NCBI RefSeq assembly: GCF_000829445.1 | Contig: NZ_JXRQ01000028.1 | Coordinates: 51,939 to 115,938 of the forward strand | Reading direction: 5' to 3' | DNA length: 64,000 bases | DNA from: Jeotgalibacillus alimentarius | GTDB taxonomy: Bacteria; Bacillota; Bacilli; Bacillales; Jeotgalibacillaceae | Part shown: piece by piece, positions 36,168 to 45,718 of the stretch | Numbering within the stretch: the stretch's first letter is position 1 | How the letters are laid out: the number at the start of each line of letters is the position of its first letter | Notes under the pieces: generated by a model | What the model was told of the DNA's origin: nothing | The model's database searches: none | What the model saw: only the letters and a program-made list of their open reading frames with translations | Translations under genes and position numbers: made by a program

Positions 36168-38033
36168 TTACCCCACAACCGGCTTCTTCAACAATCCAAC
36201 CGTAACCGCAGTCACGATCGTACCTGCAACAATCGCAATCAGATAAAGCAGCATGTTGGTCACTGCGCCTTCAAGTGTCGGGAATACGAAGATTCCGCCG
36301 TGTGGTGCGCGCAGTGCAAGGTCAAACCATAGTGTCAGACCACCTGCGACTGCAGATCCAGCTACTGCTGAAGGAATCACGCGGAGCGGATCGGCTGCTG
36401 CGAATGGAATTGCACCTTCAGTGATAAAGAATGCACCAAGGAAGTATGCTGAAACCCCTGTTTTACGCTCCTGCTCATTGAACTTTTTACGGAAAAGTGT
36501 TGTGGCAAGTGCCATTCCAAGCGGCGGCACCATTCCTCCGGCCATCACTGCTGCCTGCGGGCCGAACTGTCCGTCTGCAGCAACTGCAAGCGCGAATGCA
36601 TAAGCTGCTTTATTAATCGGACCACCCATATCAATCGCCATCATTCCGCCAAGAAGCAGACCAAGCAACGCAAGGTTACCTGTACCAAGTCCGCCTAACC
36701 AGTCAATGATACCCTGGTTAATTGCGCTAAGAGGCTGAACTGCCCAATACATAATCAGTCCTGTAATTAAGATACCGAACAATGGATAAATCAGAACCGG
36801 TTTTAAACCGTTAAACACCTGCGGTAGATTTGCAAAAACACGTTTTAAGCCAAGGACTAAGTAACCTGCAAGGAAGCCGGCGATGATCCCGCCAAGGAAA
36901 CCTGCGTTACTTGAAGCTGCCATCAGACCACCGACCATACCCGGTGCAAAACCTGGGCGATCAGCAATACTCATTGCGATAAAGGCTGCAAGAACCGGAA
37001 TAATCAACGCAAATGCATTATCGCCACCAATGTAACTTAAAATGTCACCAATCGGTGAGCGCTCACCAGTAACCTGATTTTCAAACATAAAGGATAGTGC
37101 AATCAGAATACCTCCACCAACGATAAACGGAAGCATATTCGATACACCGTTCATTAAGTGCTTATAGACACCTGAACGGCCTTTTGCCTGACCTTCCTCT
37201 TTCTTTTCACCAGATCCGCCGCTGCCCTGATAAACAGGTGCATCCTGCTTGATTGCACGATTGATCAGCGTTTCAGTTTTACGGATGCCGTCAGTAACCG
37301 GCACTTCGATGACACGCTTCCCTTTAAAACGCTCCATCTCTACGTTCGTATCAGCTGCCACGATTATCGCTACAGCATTTTCAATCTCTTCCGCCGTGAG
37401 CACGTTTTTGGCGCCGTCTGAACCGTTTGTTTCAACTTTAATTGGTACATTCATTTCTTTTGCTTTATTTTTCAGCGCATCTGCTGCCATATACGTGTGT
37501 GCAATCCCTGTCGGACAGGCAGTTACAGCCAGGATCTGACCCTGCACATCACCAGTTGACTGCTCTTCTTCCGCTTCCTCTTCTTCAAAGCTTGAAATCA
37601 GCGCAATCACGTCATCTTCCGTTTTTGCATCAAGAAGTCCCTGCTTCACTTCATCTTTTAACAGCAATACTGATAAACGGCTGAGCGCCTGTAAATGTGT
37701 GTCATTTGCCCCTTCAGTTGCAGCAATCATAAATACCAAGTGTGCTGGCTGACCGTCAAGCGACTCATAGTCAAGCCCTTCAACAGAGCGCCCAAATGCG
37801 ATCGCCGGCTCTTTTACCGCCTTCGTCTTCGCGTGTGGAATGGCAACACCTTCACCAATTCCAGTTGTTGTCTGATCTTCACGTGCCTGGATTGCTTCAC
37901 GATACGCTTTTGCGTCATTCAGCTTCCCTGCGCGGTCTAACAGGCTCACCATTTCATCAATCGTGCCCTGCTTTTCCTTTGATTTCAGATTCAGATTAAT
38001 CGTATGTTTTGTCAGTAAATCAGTAATCTTCAT
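36168..38033 (-). CDS. fruA: Fructose-specific PTS enzyme IIABC
   Basis: 621 residues from ATG 38033 (AAGGGGG upstream). IIA domain (1-145) has the phospho-His in GVAIPHAKT; IIB (about 170-270) has the phospho-Cys in AVTACPTGIAHTYMA; IIC (about 310-621) has about ten membrane segments. Imports fructose as fructose-1-phosphate. Overlaps fruK by 4 bp; last gene of fruRKA. Confidence 0.95.
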   Translation of the reverse strand: MKITDLLTKHTINLNLKSKEKQGTIDEMVSLLDRAGKLNDAKAYREAIQAREDQTTTGIGEGVAIPHAKTKAVKEPAIAFGRSVEGLDYESLDGQPAHLVFMIAATEGANDTHLQALSRLSVLLLKDEVKQGLLDAKTEDDVIALISSFEEEEAEEEQSTGDVQGQILAVTACPTGIAHTYMAADALKNKAKEMNVPIKVETNGSDGAKNVLTAEEIENAVAIIVAADTNVEMERFKGKRVIEVPVTDGIRKTETLINRAIKQDAPVYQGSGGSGEKKEEGQAKGRSGVYKHLMNGVSNMLPFIVGGGILIALSFMFENQVTGERSPIGDILSYIGGDNAFALIIPVLAAFIAMSIADRPGFAPGMVGGLMAASSNAGFLGGIIAGFLAGYLVLGLKRVFANLPQVFNGLKPVLIYPLFGILITGLIMYWAVQPLSAINQGIIDWLGGLGTGNLALLGLLLGGMMAIDMGGPINKAAYAFALAVAADGQFGPQAAVMAGGMVPPLGMALATTLFRKKFNEQERKTGVSAYFLGAFFITEGAIPFAAADPLRVIPSAVAGSAVAGGLTLWFDLALRAPHGGIFVFPTLEGAVTNMLLYLIAIVAGTIVTAVTVGLLKKPVVG

Positions 38034-38950
38034 TGTGCTAACCCCCTTATTTGTACCAGTGGCAAGTAGTGATAAATGTCTTCTTTTACAGCAAGTCCTT
38101 CTGAAAATGCGGTTGCTGCGCCGCATGCCATACTGAGTGCAAATGACTCTTTGACAGATAAGCCTTTTTCAAGCCCTGCCAGAAATCCCGCGACAGATGA
38201 ATCGCCCGCACCCACGCTGTTCAGTAACTCACCCTTTGGCGGCGTTGCGATCCAGGTATCATCCTTCGTAAATAAAACTGCTCCATCCCCGGCCATAGAC
38301 ACCATCAGATATTCGATGTCGTGTTGACTGTAAAAGTCACGGCCGTACTGAACTGCTTCTTCCACTGTGTGAATGTTACAGCCAATGTATCCGCCCAGTT
38401 CTTTGTGATTCGGTTTAATCAGTGTAAGCGGCGTCCTGAGCGCCGGCTCTAGAAGGGATTTCTCTGAATCAATCACTATCTGCATCCCGTTCTGATGTGC
38501 AGCTTCTGCAAGCTTCCCATATAAATCCCGCTCCACACTCGAGGGAATACTGCCTGCAAGCACCAGCGTGTCACCATTTCCATAACGGCTGACGAGGCTG
38601 ATCAATTCATTCACTTTTTCCGGTGAAATCACAGGTCCTGCTGCATTGATTTCCGTTTCATCATCCGTTTTCAGCTTAATATTGATTCTCGAATGATCGT
38701 CAACGTGTATAAAATCTGCTTTAATGTCTTTTTCTGATAACGTATCTTCAATAAAATGTCCGCTGAATCCGCCTGTAAATCCTGTAGCCGTGCTTGAAAC
38801 ATCAAGCTCCTTCAGCACCTGGGAAACATTGATCCCTTTCCCGCCGGCATAAAAAGCTGTCTGATCCGTCCTATTTAAGTTGCCTTCACTGAACTTCTCA
38901 AGACGCACTACATAATCCACTGACGGATTCAGTGTTACTGTTAAAATCAT
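38030..38950 (-). CDS. fruK: 1-phosphofructokinase FruK
   Basis: 306 residues, PfkB family. GGKGINVSQVLKEL (substrate), and the C-terminal NSVGAGDSSVAGFLAG with the catalytic Asp. Converts fructose-1-phosphate to fructose-1,6-bisphosphate. Overlaps both neighbours by 4 bp, so the operon is translationally coupled. Confidence 0.95.
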   Translation of the reverse strand: MILTVTLNPSVDYVVRLEKFSEGNLNRTDQTAFYAGGKGINVSQVLKELDVSSTATGFTGGFSGHFIEDTLSEKDIKADFIHVDDHSRINIKLKTDDETEINAAGPVISPEKVNELISLVSRYGNGDTLVLAGSIPSSVERDLYGKLAEAAHQNGMQIVIDSEKSLLEPALRTPLTLIKPNHKELGGYIGCNIHTVEEAVQYGRDFYSQHDIEYLMVSMAGDGAVLFTKDDTWIATPPKGELLNSVGAGDSSVAGFLAGLEKGLSVKESFALSMACGAATAFSEGLAVKEDIYHYLPLVQIRGLAQ

Positions 38951-39696
38951 ATTTCCACCTCTTTTACACTGGTCTGATCTTTATAAAGTGCAGCGTTCTC
39001 TTCAAGTGTTTCCGTAATCAGAACCGCTTCATTCAATTCACCAAACCGTGCGAATGCAATTTCACCAATCTTTTCTGAATCCGCCAGCACAAAAGCTTCT
39101 CTTGCCAGACTCATCGCCGCAGCTTTCACCTGTGCTTCTTCAGGGTCAGGCGTTGTATAACCCGACTCATAATGCACACCATTTGTCCCCATGAACGCCT
39201 TATCAAACCGATAGCCATTCAAAGAATCAATCGCCCCTCTGCCAATCAGCGCATTTGTCTTCGGTTTAACAAGGCCGCCAGTCAGATAAGTACGAATTCC
39301 TTTTTTCATCAGTGCTTCTATATGCATCAGCCCATTCGTCACAACAATGATCTCCTGATCCGGTAAATACGGAATCATATGACTTGTCGTCGAACCGGCA
39401 TCAATAAAGATACAGTCACCTTCTTCAACCAATCGTGCAGCTTCCTGAGCAATCCGCTGTTTTTGATGAAGGTTTTTGACCGATTTTTCTCCCATTCCAG
39501 GCTCATCCATTTTGCGTTCCATTCTTCTGGCCCCGCCGTGAATTCTTTTAATGAACTTCTTTTTTTCAAGTTCAGTCAAATCACGCCTGATCGTTGACTC
39601 CGATGCACCGGTAATGTCGATAAGCTCCTGAATCTTAACCGTTTCAAACGATTTCAGTTTCGCTAAAATAATGGAATAGCGCTCTTCAGTCAGCAT
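38947..39696 (-). CDS. fruR: DeoR-family repressor of the fructose operon
   Basis: 249 residues from ATG 39696 (AAAAGGAG seven bases off). N-terminal winged helix EERYSIILAKLKSFETVKIQ with ASESTIRRDLTELE recognition helix; C-terminal DeoR sensor domain with FIDAGSTTSHMI. Probably senses fructose-1-phosphate. Direct repeats of (A)C[AG]TTCAT at 39775-39793 are a likely operator. Confidence 0.92.
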   Translation of the reverse strand: MLTEERYSIILAKLKSFETVKIQELIDITGASESTIRRDLTELEKKKFIKRIHGGARRMERKMDEPGMGEKSVKNLHQKQRIAQEAARLVEEGDCIFIDAGSTTSHMIPYLPDQEIIVVTNGLMHIEALMKKGIRTYLTGGLVKPKTNALIGRGAIDSLNGYRFDKAFMGTNGVHYESGYTTPDPEEAQVKAAAMSLAREAFVLADSEKIGEIAFARFGELNEAVLITETLEENAALYKDQTSVKEVEI

Positions 39697-39729
39697 CTCC
39701 ATTCTCCTTTTCATGTTGTTTGTAAGTTC

Positions 39730-39758
39730 ATTATAAAGAGAACGCTTACATAAATCAA
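39730..39758 (-). promoter_or_regulatory. fruR promoter with overlapping cre site
   Basis: -35 TTGATT (39753-39758), 17-bp spacer, -10 TATAAT (39730-39735). Spacer contains TGTAAGCGTTCTCT (39737-39750), a 13 of 14 match to cre, so CcpA would repress the operon. Confidence 0.8.
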
Positions 39759-39837
39759 TCATTTTCTTTTAAAAACATTCATAAACGTTCATTTGTGATT
39801 TCGGAGGGGGTGCGTATGGGTCAAATGACATGAAGTG

Positions 39838-39962
39838 GCGAAGTTCAGTCGTTGAGCGTCGAACAAGCGGTGCTGTACATCGAACCCGTTATATTTCCCG
39901 CCGAACCCACGCTATTTCCCACTGAACACCACTTGCTATAAGCCGAACCAACAACCAACTCC
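39838..39962. repeat. 21-bp-period array, GTCGAAC motif, locus C3
   Basis: Leader GGGTCAAATGACATGAAGTG, then motif starts at 39838, 39859, 39880, 39901, 39922 and 39943; all steps are 21 bp. No terminator hairpin on the leader side here. Confidence 0.85.
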
Positions 39963-39983
39963 CAACGCGCAGTCCCGCCCACC

Positions 39984-40018
39984 ACAAAACAAAAACCCCT
40001 CCGCCAAAACGGAGAGGT
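39984..40018 (-). terminator. Terminator of ywfO-ywgA
   Basis: Minus-strand CCTCTCCG/CGGAGGGG followed by TTTTTG. Confidence 0.8.
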
Positions 40019-40026
40019 TCACTTTT

Positions 40027-40530
40027 TTAAGAAAAATCCTTCAAATGCGCTATGTATGACAAAGCTTCCTGGAATTCTTCTTCAGTATAATTCTGTTTTT
40101 CTTTTACTTTCTTTACTTTCTCAATGCATTCCGCTTCTTCTAAGGTGTCGAAGTACAGAATGGTTGAGACAAGCTCGAGAAATCTTGAGGATTGCTGGTT
40201 GAGATCAGTCAGGAATGGTTCGAGTTCTGCTGATGGTGCTTCTGTCTGTGAAGCGAGAAAGTCTCTTCCTTCATCTGTGATCTCGTAGCGGTACTGGTAA
40301 TAGCCGCTTTTTTTCTCATTAAATTCTTTTAAAAACCCCATATTGCAAAGCTCTTCCACTCTGAGCGTCAGTTCTTCAGAGTACGGCCCGAAGAAATGGA
40401 ATTGGTACTTTTCGTGAAAAGCATAGTTGTGTTTCTTGGCGATAAAAATGATCTTCTGCAGCTTTTTTCTGCCGACAATTTCATCAACTGCTGAAAATGC
40501 CTGCATGAGCCGGGCGTGATCCTTCATCAT
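40027..40530 (-). CDS. ywgA: YwgA family protein
   Basis: 167 residues. All-helical, winged-helix-like beginning (GRKKLQKIIFIAKK, GPYSEELTLRVEELCNMGFLKE) similar to antitoxin-associated Panacea-type folds in outline only. Function unknown. Lies 15 bp after ywfO. B. subtilis also has ywgA in this neighbourhood. Confidence 0.82.
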   Translation of the reverse strand: MMKDHARLMQAFSAVDEIVGRKKLQKIIFIAKKHNYAFHEKYQFHFFGPYSEELTLRVEELCNMGFLKEFNEKKSGYYQYRYEITDEGRDFLASQTEAPSAELEPFLTDLNQQSSRFLELVSTILYFDTLEEAECIEKVKKVKEKQNYTEEEFQEALSYIAHLKDFS

Positions 40531-40545
40531 TGACTTTCTCCCCTT

Positions 40546-41856
40546 TTAGCGTTCTGTTACCCCGAGGATATCGAGGATTTTCTGCTTTGTTTCTTTATGC
40601 GTCGAATCATCCAGCAGACAGTCTTTTGGATAATATAATTTATGGTCTGTTCTTCTTTTCCCTGAAATCGCGTCTACAATCTCAGATTGACGGGAAAGTT
40701 CTTTTATTTCTCCGCCGGGCATTAACAGATGGATTGGCACTCTTTCTTCTTCTTCGCCAGGCCGGTAGAAATCATACGGCAGATCAGATGATGAGTCAAC
40801 TACCAGATAATAGTCCGGATCGAGTTCAGCCTCTTTAAATAGCTGTTCAAGCTGATTTAATTTTTTATATTCCTTTGAAGGATCAAATTCCACATATTTG
40901 AACAGCCTGCGCTGCATAAAACGGTCGCACAGGTCTCTTAATATCGGATCCTTCTCATCTTCCCACATTTGAAAATAGTAAGTCACTACGGATTCATCGA
41001 GGTTCAGATAATCCTTCAGCGTCACATTACCTGTGAACATGGATTTAAAATGACGCGGCTCATAGGCAAATTCATACCCCTGACTGCTGAGTTCCTTCGC
41101 GCGGTGAAGAATTTTCGTCAAAATGACCTCTGAACTTCTTGTAACCGGATGAAAATAGACCTGCCAGTACATCTGATAGCGGCTCATGATGTAGTCTTCC
41201 ACCGCGTGCATCCCGCTTGATTTGATGACGACCTGATCGTCAAGCGGTCTGAGTACGCGCAGGATTCTTTCCATATCAAAGTGGCCATAGCTGACGCCGG
41301 TAAAATAAGCGTCCCGCTGCAGATAATCCATACGATCCGCATCAATCTGACTTGAGATCAGGCTGATAACCTGCTTGTTTTCATACGTTTTGGCAATTAC
41401 ATCTGCCACCTTTTGCGGAAAGTCAGGTTCCACCTTTGTCAGCACACGGTTTACCTCTGTCTGCCCAAGGATAATTTCCTGCGTAAAGTTCTCATGATCA
41501 AGATCAAACACTTTTTCAAATGAATGTGAGAACGGACCGTGCCCAAGGTCGTGCAGAAGCGCGGCGCACAGACACAGCAGGCGTTCACTGTGATCCCACT
41601 CCGGACGGGACGCGAATACATCATCCACAATCCTGCGAACGATTTCATATACACCCAGCGAGTGATTAAAGCGGCTGTGTTCAGCTCCGTGAAAGGTTAA
41701 ATAGGTTGTGCCAAGCTGACGGATTCTTCTGAGGCGCTGGAATTCACGCGTCCCGACGAGATCCCAGATGACCTGGTCTCTTACATGTATGTAGCGGTGG
41801 ACGGGGTCTTTGAATACCTTTTCCTCAGCGAGTTTTTGAAGCGCGTACGTCGTCAT
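40546..41856 (-). CDS. ywfO: HD-domain dNTP triphosphohydrolase-like protein YwfO
   Basis: 436 residues. Metal-binding HD motif: FHGAEHSRFNHSLGVYE (first His), LLHDLGHGPFSHSFE (HD pair, about residue 95) and a later DRMDYLQRD. Family members hydrolyse nucleotides (dNTPase/SAMHD1-like). Upstream of ywgA in a two-gene unit. Confidence 0.9.
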   Translation of the reverse strand: MTTYALQKLAEEKVFKDPVHRYIHVRDQVIWDLVGTREFQRLRRIRQLGTTYLTFHGAEHSRFNHSLGVYEIVRRIVDDVFASRPEWDHSERLLCLCAALLHDLGHGPFSHSFEKVFDLDHENFTQEIILGQTEVNRVLTKVEPDFPQKVADVIAKTYENKQVISLISSQIDADRMDYLQRDAYFTGVSYGHFDMERILRVLRPLDDQVVIKSSGMHAVEDYIMSRYQMYWQVYFHPVTRSSEVILTKILHRAKELSSQGYEFAYEPRHFKSMFTGNVTLKDYLNLDESVVTYYFQMWEDEKDPILRDLCDRFMQRRLFKYVEFDPSKEYKKLNQLEQLFKEAELDPDYYLVVDSSSDLPYDFYRPGEEEERVPIHLLMPGGEIKELSRQSEIVDAISGKRRTDHKLYYPKDCLLDDSTHKETKQKILDILGVTER

Positions 41857-42016
41857 GTCTGTCCCTCATCTCTTTCGTTATCTATGATTATAACTGGTTA
41901 TTTTTTCACTTCACGACTTGACAAATTTCAACCTTTTTTAAAAGGCGGCGTCTCAGTTTTTGAGACGGAAAATTTATTTAAAAGTCTATATTAAAGTCCA
42001 ATGTTGTATTTGCACA

Positions 42017-42168
42017 GCTGGTGATTGCAGCGGAAGGGGGACGACTCCAGCAGGAGCAGCGTGACAGGTGAGACCCCGCAGACGCGCAGCGTCGAGGAGG
42101 TCCGATTGAACCGGAGCCAAAAGACGGCTCATGCGGAAAGCGTTCCCCCTGCAGCGGAAATCAACAGC
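42017..42168. repeat. Family A hairpin element, copy A9
   Basis: Arms GCTGGTGATT / AATCAACAGC (one mismatch). Inner stem GACGC-GCA-GCGTC between ACCCCGCA and GAGGAGG. The remaining gap from 41857 to 42333 shows only the rsfA promoter. Confidence 0.8.
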
Positions 42169-42269
42169 CAAATTTGACAGAGCCATTTAAAAAGAAGCTG
42201 TTAGTGAAACTTTACCGATTCTGCTGATTCATTTCAACAATCGCACTTTCCGTTTTTTTCATACTGCAT

Positions 42270-42299
42270 GTATAAAACTTTATAACCCGGGAGAAAATG
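42270..42299 (+). promoter_or_regulatory. Sigma-F/sigma-G type promoter of rsfA
   Basis: -35 GTATA (42270-42274), 15-bp spacer, -10 GGAGAAAATG (42290-42299), which fits GGNNANAHTR fully. B. subtilis rsfA is forespore-transcribed, so this agrees. Confidence 0.75.
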
Positions 42300-42333
42300 A
42301 TAGCAGAAAGATTCAAAGATTGGAGTGACAAGG

Positions 42334-43017
42334 ATGAAAAATCGTCAGGATGCCTGGATGGAAGAGGATGATCTGCTGCTGGCAGATACAGTGCTTCGGC
42401 ACGTCAGAGAAGGAAGTACACAGCTCAATGCGTTTGAGGAGGCCGGCGATAAACTTGACCGGACATCCGCTGCATGCGGGTTCAGATGGAATGCAGTTGT
42501 GCGCAGTCAGTTCGAACAGGCTTTAAGTCTTGCAAAAAAACAAAGAAAGCAGCGGAATAGACTGCTCGGCAAGGATCACTCAGGCAAGAAAAAAGTATTA
42601 TACAAGCCTGACTTCTCAGTTCCGGAAGGGTTTGAGCACGAAGAACCTGTGACTGTTAATGAAGAGATTGCAGAAGAAAGCACACCTGCTTTTGCGCAGC
42701 CTGCCCCAACAAAGCGCGTCTCAGAATTAACATTAAGCGCCGTCATTGCCTACCTGCAGCAGCTCGACCGCAACGGCTCACTGCTGCAATCTGACAGGCT
42801 CTCATCAGAAGTGAAAGTCTGGCAGGAAAAGTACCGCGCACTCGAAAAGAAAGTTGCGTATCTGGAAGAGCGCGAGTCTGCCATGAAAGAAGATTACGAC
42901 ACACTCATGCAGATTATGAACCGTGCGCGAAAGCTTGTATTGTTCAATGAAGAAGCACAGCCGAATACTTTTAAGATGGACCGGAATGGGAACTTGGAGA
43001 AGGTTGCGGAGCACTGA
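42334..43017 (+). CDS. rsfA: Prespore-specific transcription regulator RsfA
   Basis: 227 residues from ATG 42334 with TTGGAG eight bases away. N-terminal Myb/SANT-like domain (RQDAWMEEDDLLLADTVLRH, then RTSAACGFRWNAVVRSQF); the middle is basic and Pro-rich; the C-terminal half is a coiled coil (about residues 150-205). Modulates sigma-F regulon genes in the forespore. Confidence 0.9.
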   Translation: MKNRQDAWMEEDDLLLADTVLRHVREGSTQLNAFEEAGDKLDRTSAACGFRWNAVVRSQFEQALSLAKKQRKQRNRLLGKDHSGKKKVLYKPDFSVPEGFEHEEPVTVNEEIAEESTPAFAQPAPTKRVSELTLSAVIAYLQQLDRNGSLLQSDRLSSEVKVWQEKYRALEKKVAYLEERESAMKEDYDTLMQIMNRARKLVLFNEEAQPNTFKMDRNGNLEKVAEH

Positions 43018-43023
43018 TAGACA

Positions 43024-43063
43024 TAAAAAACTTCCTCAGGCTTCGCCTGCAGGAAGTTTTTTT
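43024..43063 (+). terminator. Terminator of rsfA
   Basis: AAAAAACTTCCT/AGGAAGTTTTTTT with inner CAGGC-TTC-GCCTG. Near-identical to 35952-35989. Confidence 0.85.
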
Positions 43064-43074
43064 GCGCTGTCGCG

Positions 43075-43215
43075 CACAGGTCAAATATCACGAAGTGGCG
43101 AAGTTTAGTTGTTAAGTAGCGAACCGGGGGTGTTATCCGTCGAACCAATTGTATTTCCCGACGAACTCACTTTATTTCCCATCAAACACCACCTGCCGTA
43201 CGCCGAACCATCCCG
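43075..43215. repeat. 21-bp-period array, GTCGAAC motif, locus C4
   Basis: Leader ACAGGTCAAATATCACGAAG, motif starts 43098, 43119, 43140, 43161, 43182 and 43203, all 21 bp apart. Terminator plus leader plus array together duplicate locus C2. Confidence 0.85.
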
Positions 43216-43218
43216 GCC

Positions 43219-44061
43219 CTAATCCCTAAGCACACTCTCATTCCGCTTCACAACACGGTCATAATAAGCTGCATACAAATCAAGTTCTTCTCCATTCAAT
43301 GAACCCGCGACCAGTTCACCGCTCACTGCCTTTAACGCGTTTAGAAAGTGCAGCATGCCGTCCTGGACAGTGAGTTCTGCTCCGAACAGTTCTGAGAGGG
43401 AGGCCATATCTTCAGGATGAATCTCCGGATAGCTGAATTTCGTTTCCTCCCCCTGCACTGCCTGATCATAAAAACGCTTCAGCAACGCGGCACGCTCTGA
43501 CCCGCTGCCGTTCATGCAGAGGTAAATCTGTACAGCAATCCCGCCGCGCAGGCGCCGTTGGGAGATACCAGCGAATTTTCTGCCGCCAATGCTGAGATCG
43601 TAACTTCCCGGGCAGTATGAGTGAACAATTTCACGCGCTTCAATCTCCTGTCCGAAGTCAGCAAACATTTCTTTTACCAGCGCGAACATCGCATCATATC
43701 CGCTGTTAATATCGATGCCTTTATCTTTTTCTGAAAATACGAGTGAAATATTTAATACGCCTTCATCAAGCACCACTGCCAGACCGCCTGAATTGCGGAC
43801 GATATAGCGCCAGCCTTCTTCTTCAAGAAGTGCCAGTCCTTTTTCCAGGTGCGGTGTACGGGCGTCCTGTGTACCGAGTACAATCGTGCGGTGATGCACC
43901 CATGACCTGGCCGTTGCAGGTGCTTCCCCGCTCCCAGAGGATGCACAGAGCGTATCATCCATTGCAAATGACTGCAGCGCTTCAAATGACGGTCCCATAC
44001 TTGACTGGTCGATGATTCTCCATAGCGGCTGTTTTAATAAGGTTAATCCCTGATCTTCCAT
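43219..44061 (-). CDS. lipL: Octanoyl-[GcvH]:protein N-octanoyltransferase LipL
   Basis: 280 residues, LplA/LipB-like fold. [21 protein letters not shown] forms the lipoyl pocket; the catalytic Cys is in [24 protein letters not shown] (about residue 150), with the following Lys. Moves octanoyl from GcvH to E2 subunits of 2-oxoacid dehydrogenases. Position between rsfA and pta matches ywfL. Confidence 0.92.
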   Translation of the reverse strand: MEDQGLTLLKQPLWRIIDQSSMGPSFEALQSFAMDDTLCASSGSGEAPATARSWVHHRTIVLGTQDARTPHLEKGLALLEEEGWRYIVRNSGGLAVVLDEGVLNISLVFSEKDKGIDINSGYDAMFALVKEMFADFGQEIEAREIVHSYCPGSYDLSIGGRKFAGISQRRLRGGIAVQIYLCMNGSGSERAALLKRFYDQAVQGEETKFSYPEIHPEDMASLSELFGAELTVQDGMLHFLNALKAVSGELVAGSLNGEELDLYAAYYDRVVKRNESVLRD

Positions 44062-44147
44062 TGTTTCTGATTCTCCTCTTGTTACTGGCTGAAAAAATTA
44101 TATCATACAAAAAACATGCAAATGTTCAAACTTATTTTGAAAACCTA

Positions 44148-44205
44148 TTGACGTGAGAATGATTATCATTATAATTTAAATAGTATTGATAATCATTTTC
44201 AATTA
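44148..44205 (+). promoter_or_regulatory. Promoter of the iron-binding protein gene with two Fur boxes
   Basis: -35 TTGACG (44148-44153), 16-bp spacer, -10 TATAAT (44170-44175). Fur box 1 (44153-44173, TGAGAATGATTATCATTA) covers the spacer; Fur box 2 (44185-44205, TTGATAATCATTTTCAAT) covers the start region. Confidence 0.88.
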
Positions 44206-44230
44206 ATTCTACTCAGAAGGAGTGTACATC

Positions 44231-45319
44231 ATGAAAAAGGCATGGTACTTATTTGGTTTAGCTCTGATCCTTGCAATCTTAACAGCTTGCGGTAATTCAG
44301 GGGATGAGGAAACAACTACTGAAGAAAACGATTCTTCAGACGATTCAGCAGCTACTGAGGAATCAGCTGGGGAAGTTAATCTTTATACGGGACGTCATTA
44401 CGAAACGGACCAGGCATTATATGATCAGTTTACAGAAGAAACAGGTATTGAAGTGAATGTGATTCAGGGTAAAGATGACGAGTTAATCGCACGTCTTGAG
44501 CGTGAAGGCGTTGCTTCAGAAGCTGACGTATTCATGACTGCTGATGCAGGACGTCTGCACCGCGCGAAAGATCTTGAACTGCTTCAACCAATTGAAAGTG
44601 ATACATTAAATGAAAATATTCCGGAAAACCTTCGTGACACTGATAACCAGTGGTACGGACTGACAAAGCGTGCGCGTGTCATCGTATATGATCCGGAAAA
44701 AGTTGACGCTGAAGAAATCCAGACTTACGAGTCACTAGCTGAAGAAAATATGGCTGGCAGAGTGCTGATCCGCTCTTCTGAAAACATTTATAATCAGTCA
44801 CTAGTCGCTTCAATGATCGCGCTTGAAGGCGAAGAAGCTGCTAAAGAATGGTCTGAAGGAATTGTGAACAACATGGCACGCGACCCTGAAGGCGGAGACC
44901 GTGACCAGGCAAAAGGAATTGCTGCAGGTGAAGGTGATGTTGCAGTTATGAACACTTACTACCTTGGCCAGATGCTGAATTCTGAAGATGAAGAAGAAGT
45001 GAAAGTTGCTGAAGGTCTTGAAATTGTATTCCCTAACCAGGATACAACTGGTACACACGTTAACATCAGTGGTGCCGGCGTAACGGCAAGCAGCAAGAAC
45101 ACAGAAAACGCTCAGAAATTCATCGAGTTCCTTTCTTCCGAAGAAGCTCAGGCAGAATTTTCTGAGGCAAACTATGAATACCCTGCAAACGCTAATGTAG
45201 AAGCTTCAGAACTTCTTCAAAGCTGGGGCGAGTTCAAAGAGCAGGATATTAACCTGACTGAACTTGGTGAAAACAATGCACGTGCCCTTCAGATTATGAA
45301 TGAAGTCGGCTGGAAATAA
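44231..45319 (+). CDS. Ferric-iron ABC transporter substrate-binding lipoprotein (FbpA/FutA type)
   Basis: 362 residues from ATG 44231 (AAGGAG eight bases upstream). Signal peptide with lipobox ILTAC, then a Glu/Ser/Thr-rich linker to about residue 50. The mature domain starts VNLYTGRHYETDQ; the twin tyrosines in NTYYLGQML are the Fe(III) ligands of this family. Two Fur boxes overlap its promoter. It has its own terminator and the permease genes follow after 400 bp. Confidence 0.92.
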   Translation: MKKAWYLFGLALILAILTACGNSGDEETTTEENDSSDDSAATEESAGEVNLYTGRHYETDQALYDQFTEETGIEVNVIQGKDDELIARLEREGVASEADVFMTADAGRLHRAKDLELLQPIESDTLNENIPENLRDTDNQWYGLTKRARVIVYDPEKVDAEEIQTYESLAEENMAGRVLIRSSENIYNQSLVASMIALEGEEAAKEWSEGIVNNMARDPEGGDRDQAKGIAAGEGDVAVMNTYYLGQMLNSEDEEEVKVAEGLEIVFPNQDTTGTHVNISGAGVTASSKNTENAQKFIEFLSSEEAQAEFSEANYEYPANANVEASELLQSWGEFKEQDINLTELGENNARALQIMNEVGWK

Positions 45320-45328
45320 TATTATGAG

Positions 45329-45366
45329 AGCTGTGTCGCCTGTTTCAGGTGATGCAGCTTTTTTTG
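45329..45366 (+). terminator. Terminator of the iron-binding protein gene
   Basis: AGCTGTGTCGCCTG / CAGGTGATGCAGCT stem with TTT loop, followed by TTTTTTT. Confidence 0.88.
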
Positions 45367-45368
45367 TA

Positions 45369-45560
45369 TCACCTTTTGCGTGATATCCATCGCCTTTTTA
45401 CGCATTTAACTCATCTTTTTGTTTTTTCACTCGCTGAAGCCTGATCCCCTGATTTTTACGTCATCTCTGGCAGTTTATCTATCACCTCCACATTTTTTTC
45501 AGTCACCTTTTCGTTTTTTCGCTAACCACCACCCCCGCTACACGCACCTCTCCCCCACAC
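45369..45560. repeat. 21-bp-period array, TCACC motif
   Basis: Motif starts 45369, 45390, 45411, 45431, then 45461, 45482, 45503, 45524, 45544. Steps are 20-21 bp except one of 30. Variants TCACC, TCGCC, TCATC, ACCACC; a T-rich stretch follows in most units. Confidence 0.65.
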
Positions 45561-45645
45561 GCAATTTGTCTAATTTTTGACACAACACGCAACCCGGCCG
45601 CCGCCAATTCCTGCTAAATAAGCGTTTTCAACTATACAAATCAAA

Positions 45646-45666
45646 TGAGAACTGTTATCATTATCA
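45646..45666 (+). promoter_or_regulatory. Fur box upstream of the iron permease
   Basis: TGAGAACTGTTATCATTATC fits the 7-1-7 Fur consensus. The -35/-10 elements are not obvious. Confidence 0.75.
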
Positions 45667-45718
45667 GGGAACGATTGCAAGCTTTTTGTTTGTACATTGA
45701 ATTGCAGATTTTAAGGAC

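Noticed and set aside
36037..36246. Open frame across the GTCGAAC array encoding heptad repeats (FYIEHDS type)
   Set aside because: 21 bp equals seven codons, so any open frame here looks like a repeat protein. The other three arrays carry stops and the frame has no ribosome site.
45661..45718. Sigma-A promoter directly before the iron permease
   Set aside because: TTGCAA and TTGTTT are possible -35 elements, but no -10 box lies at the right distance.
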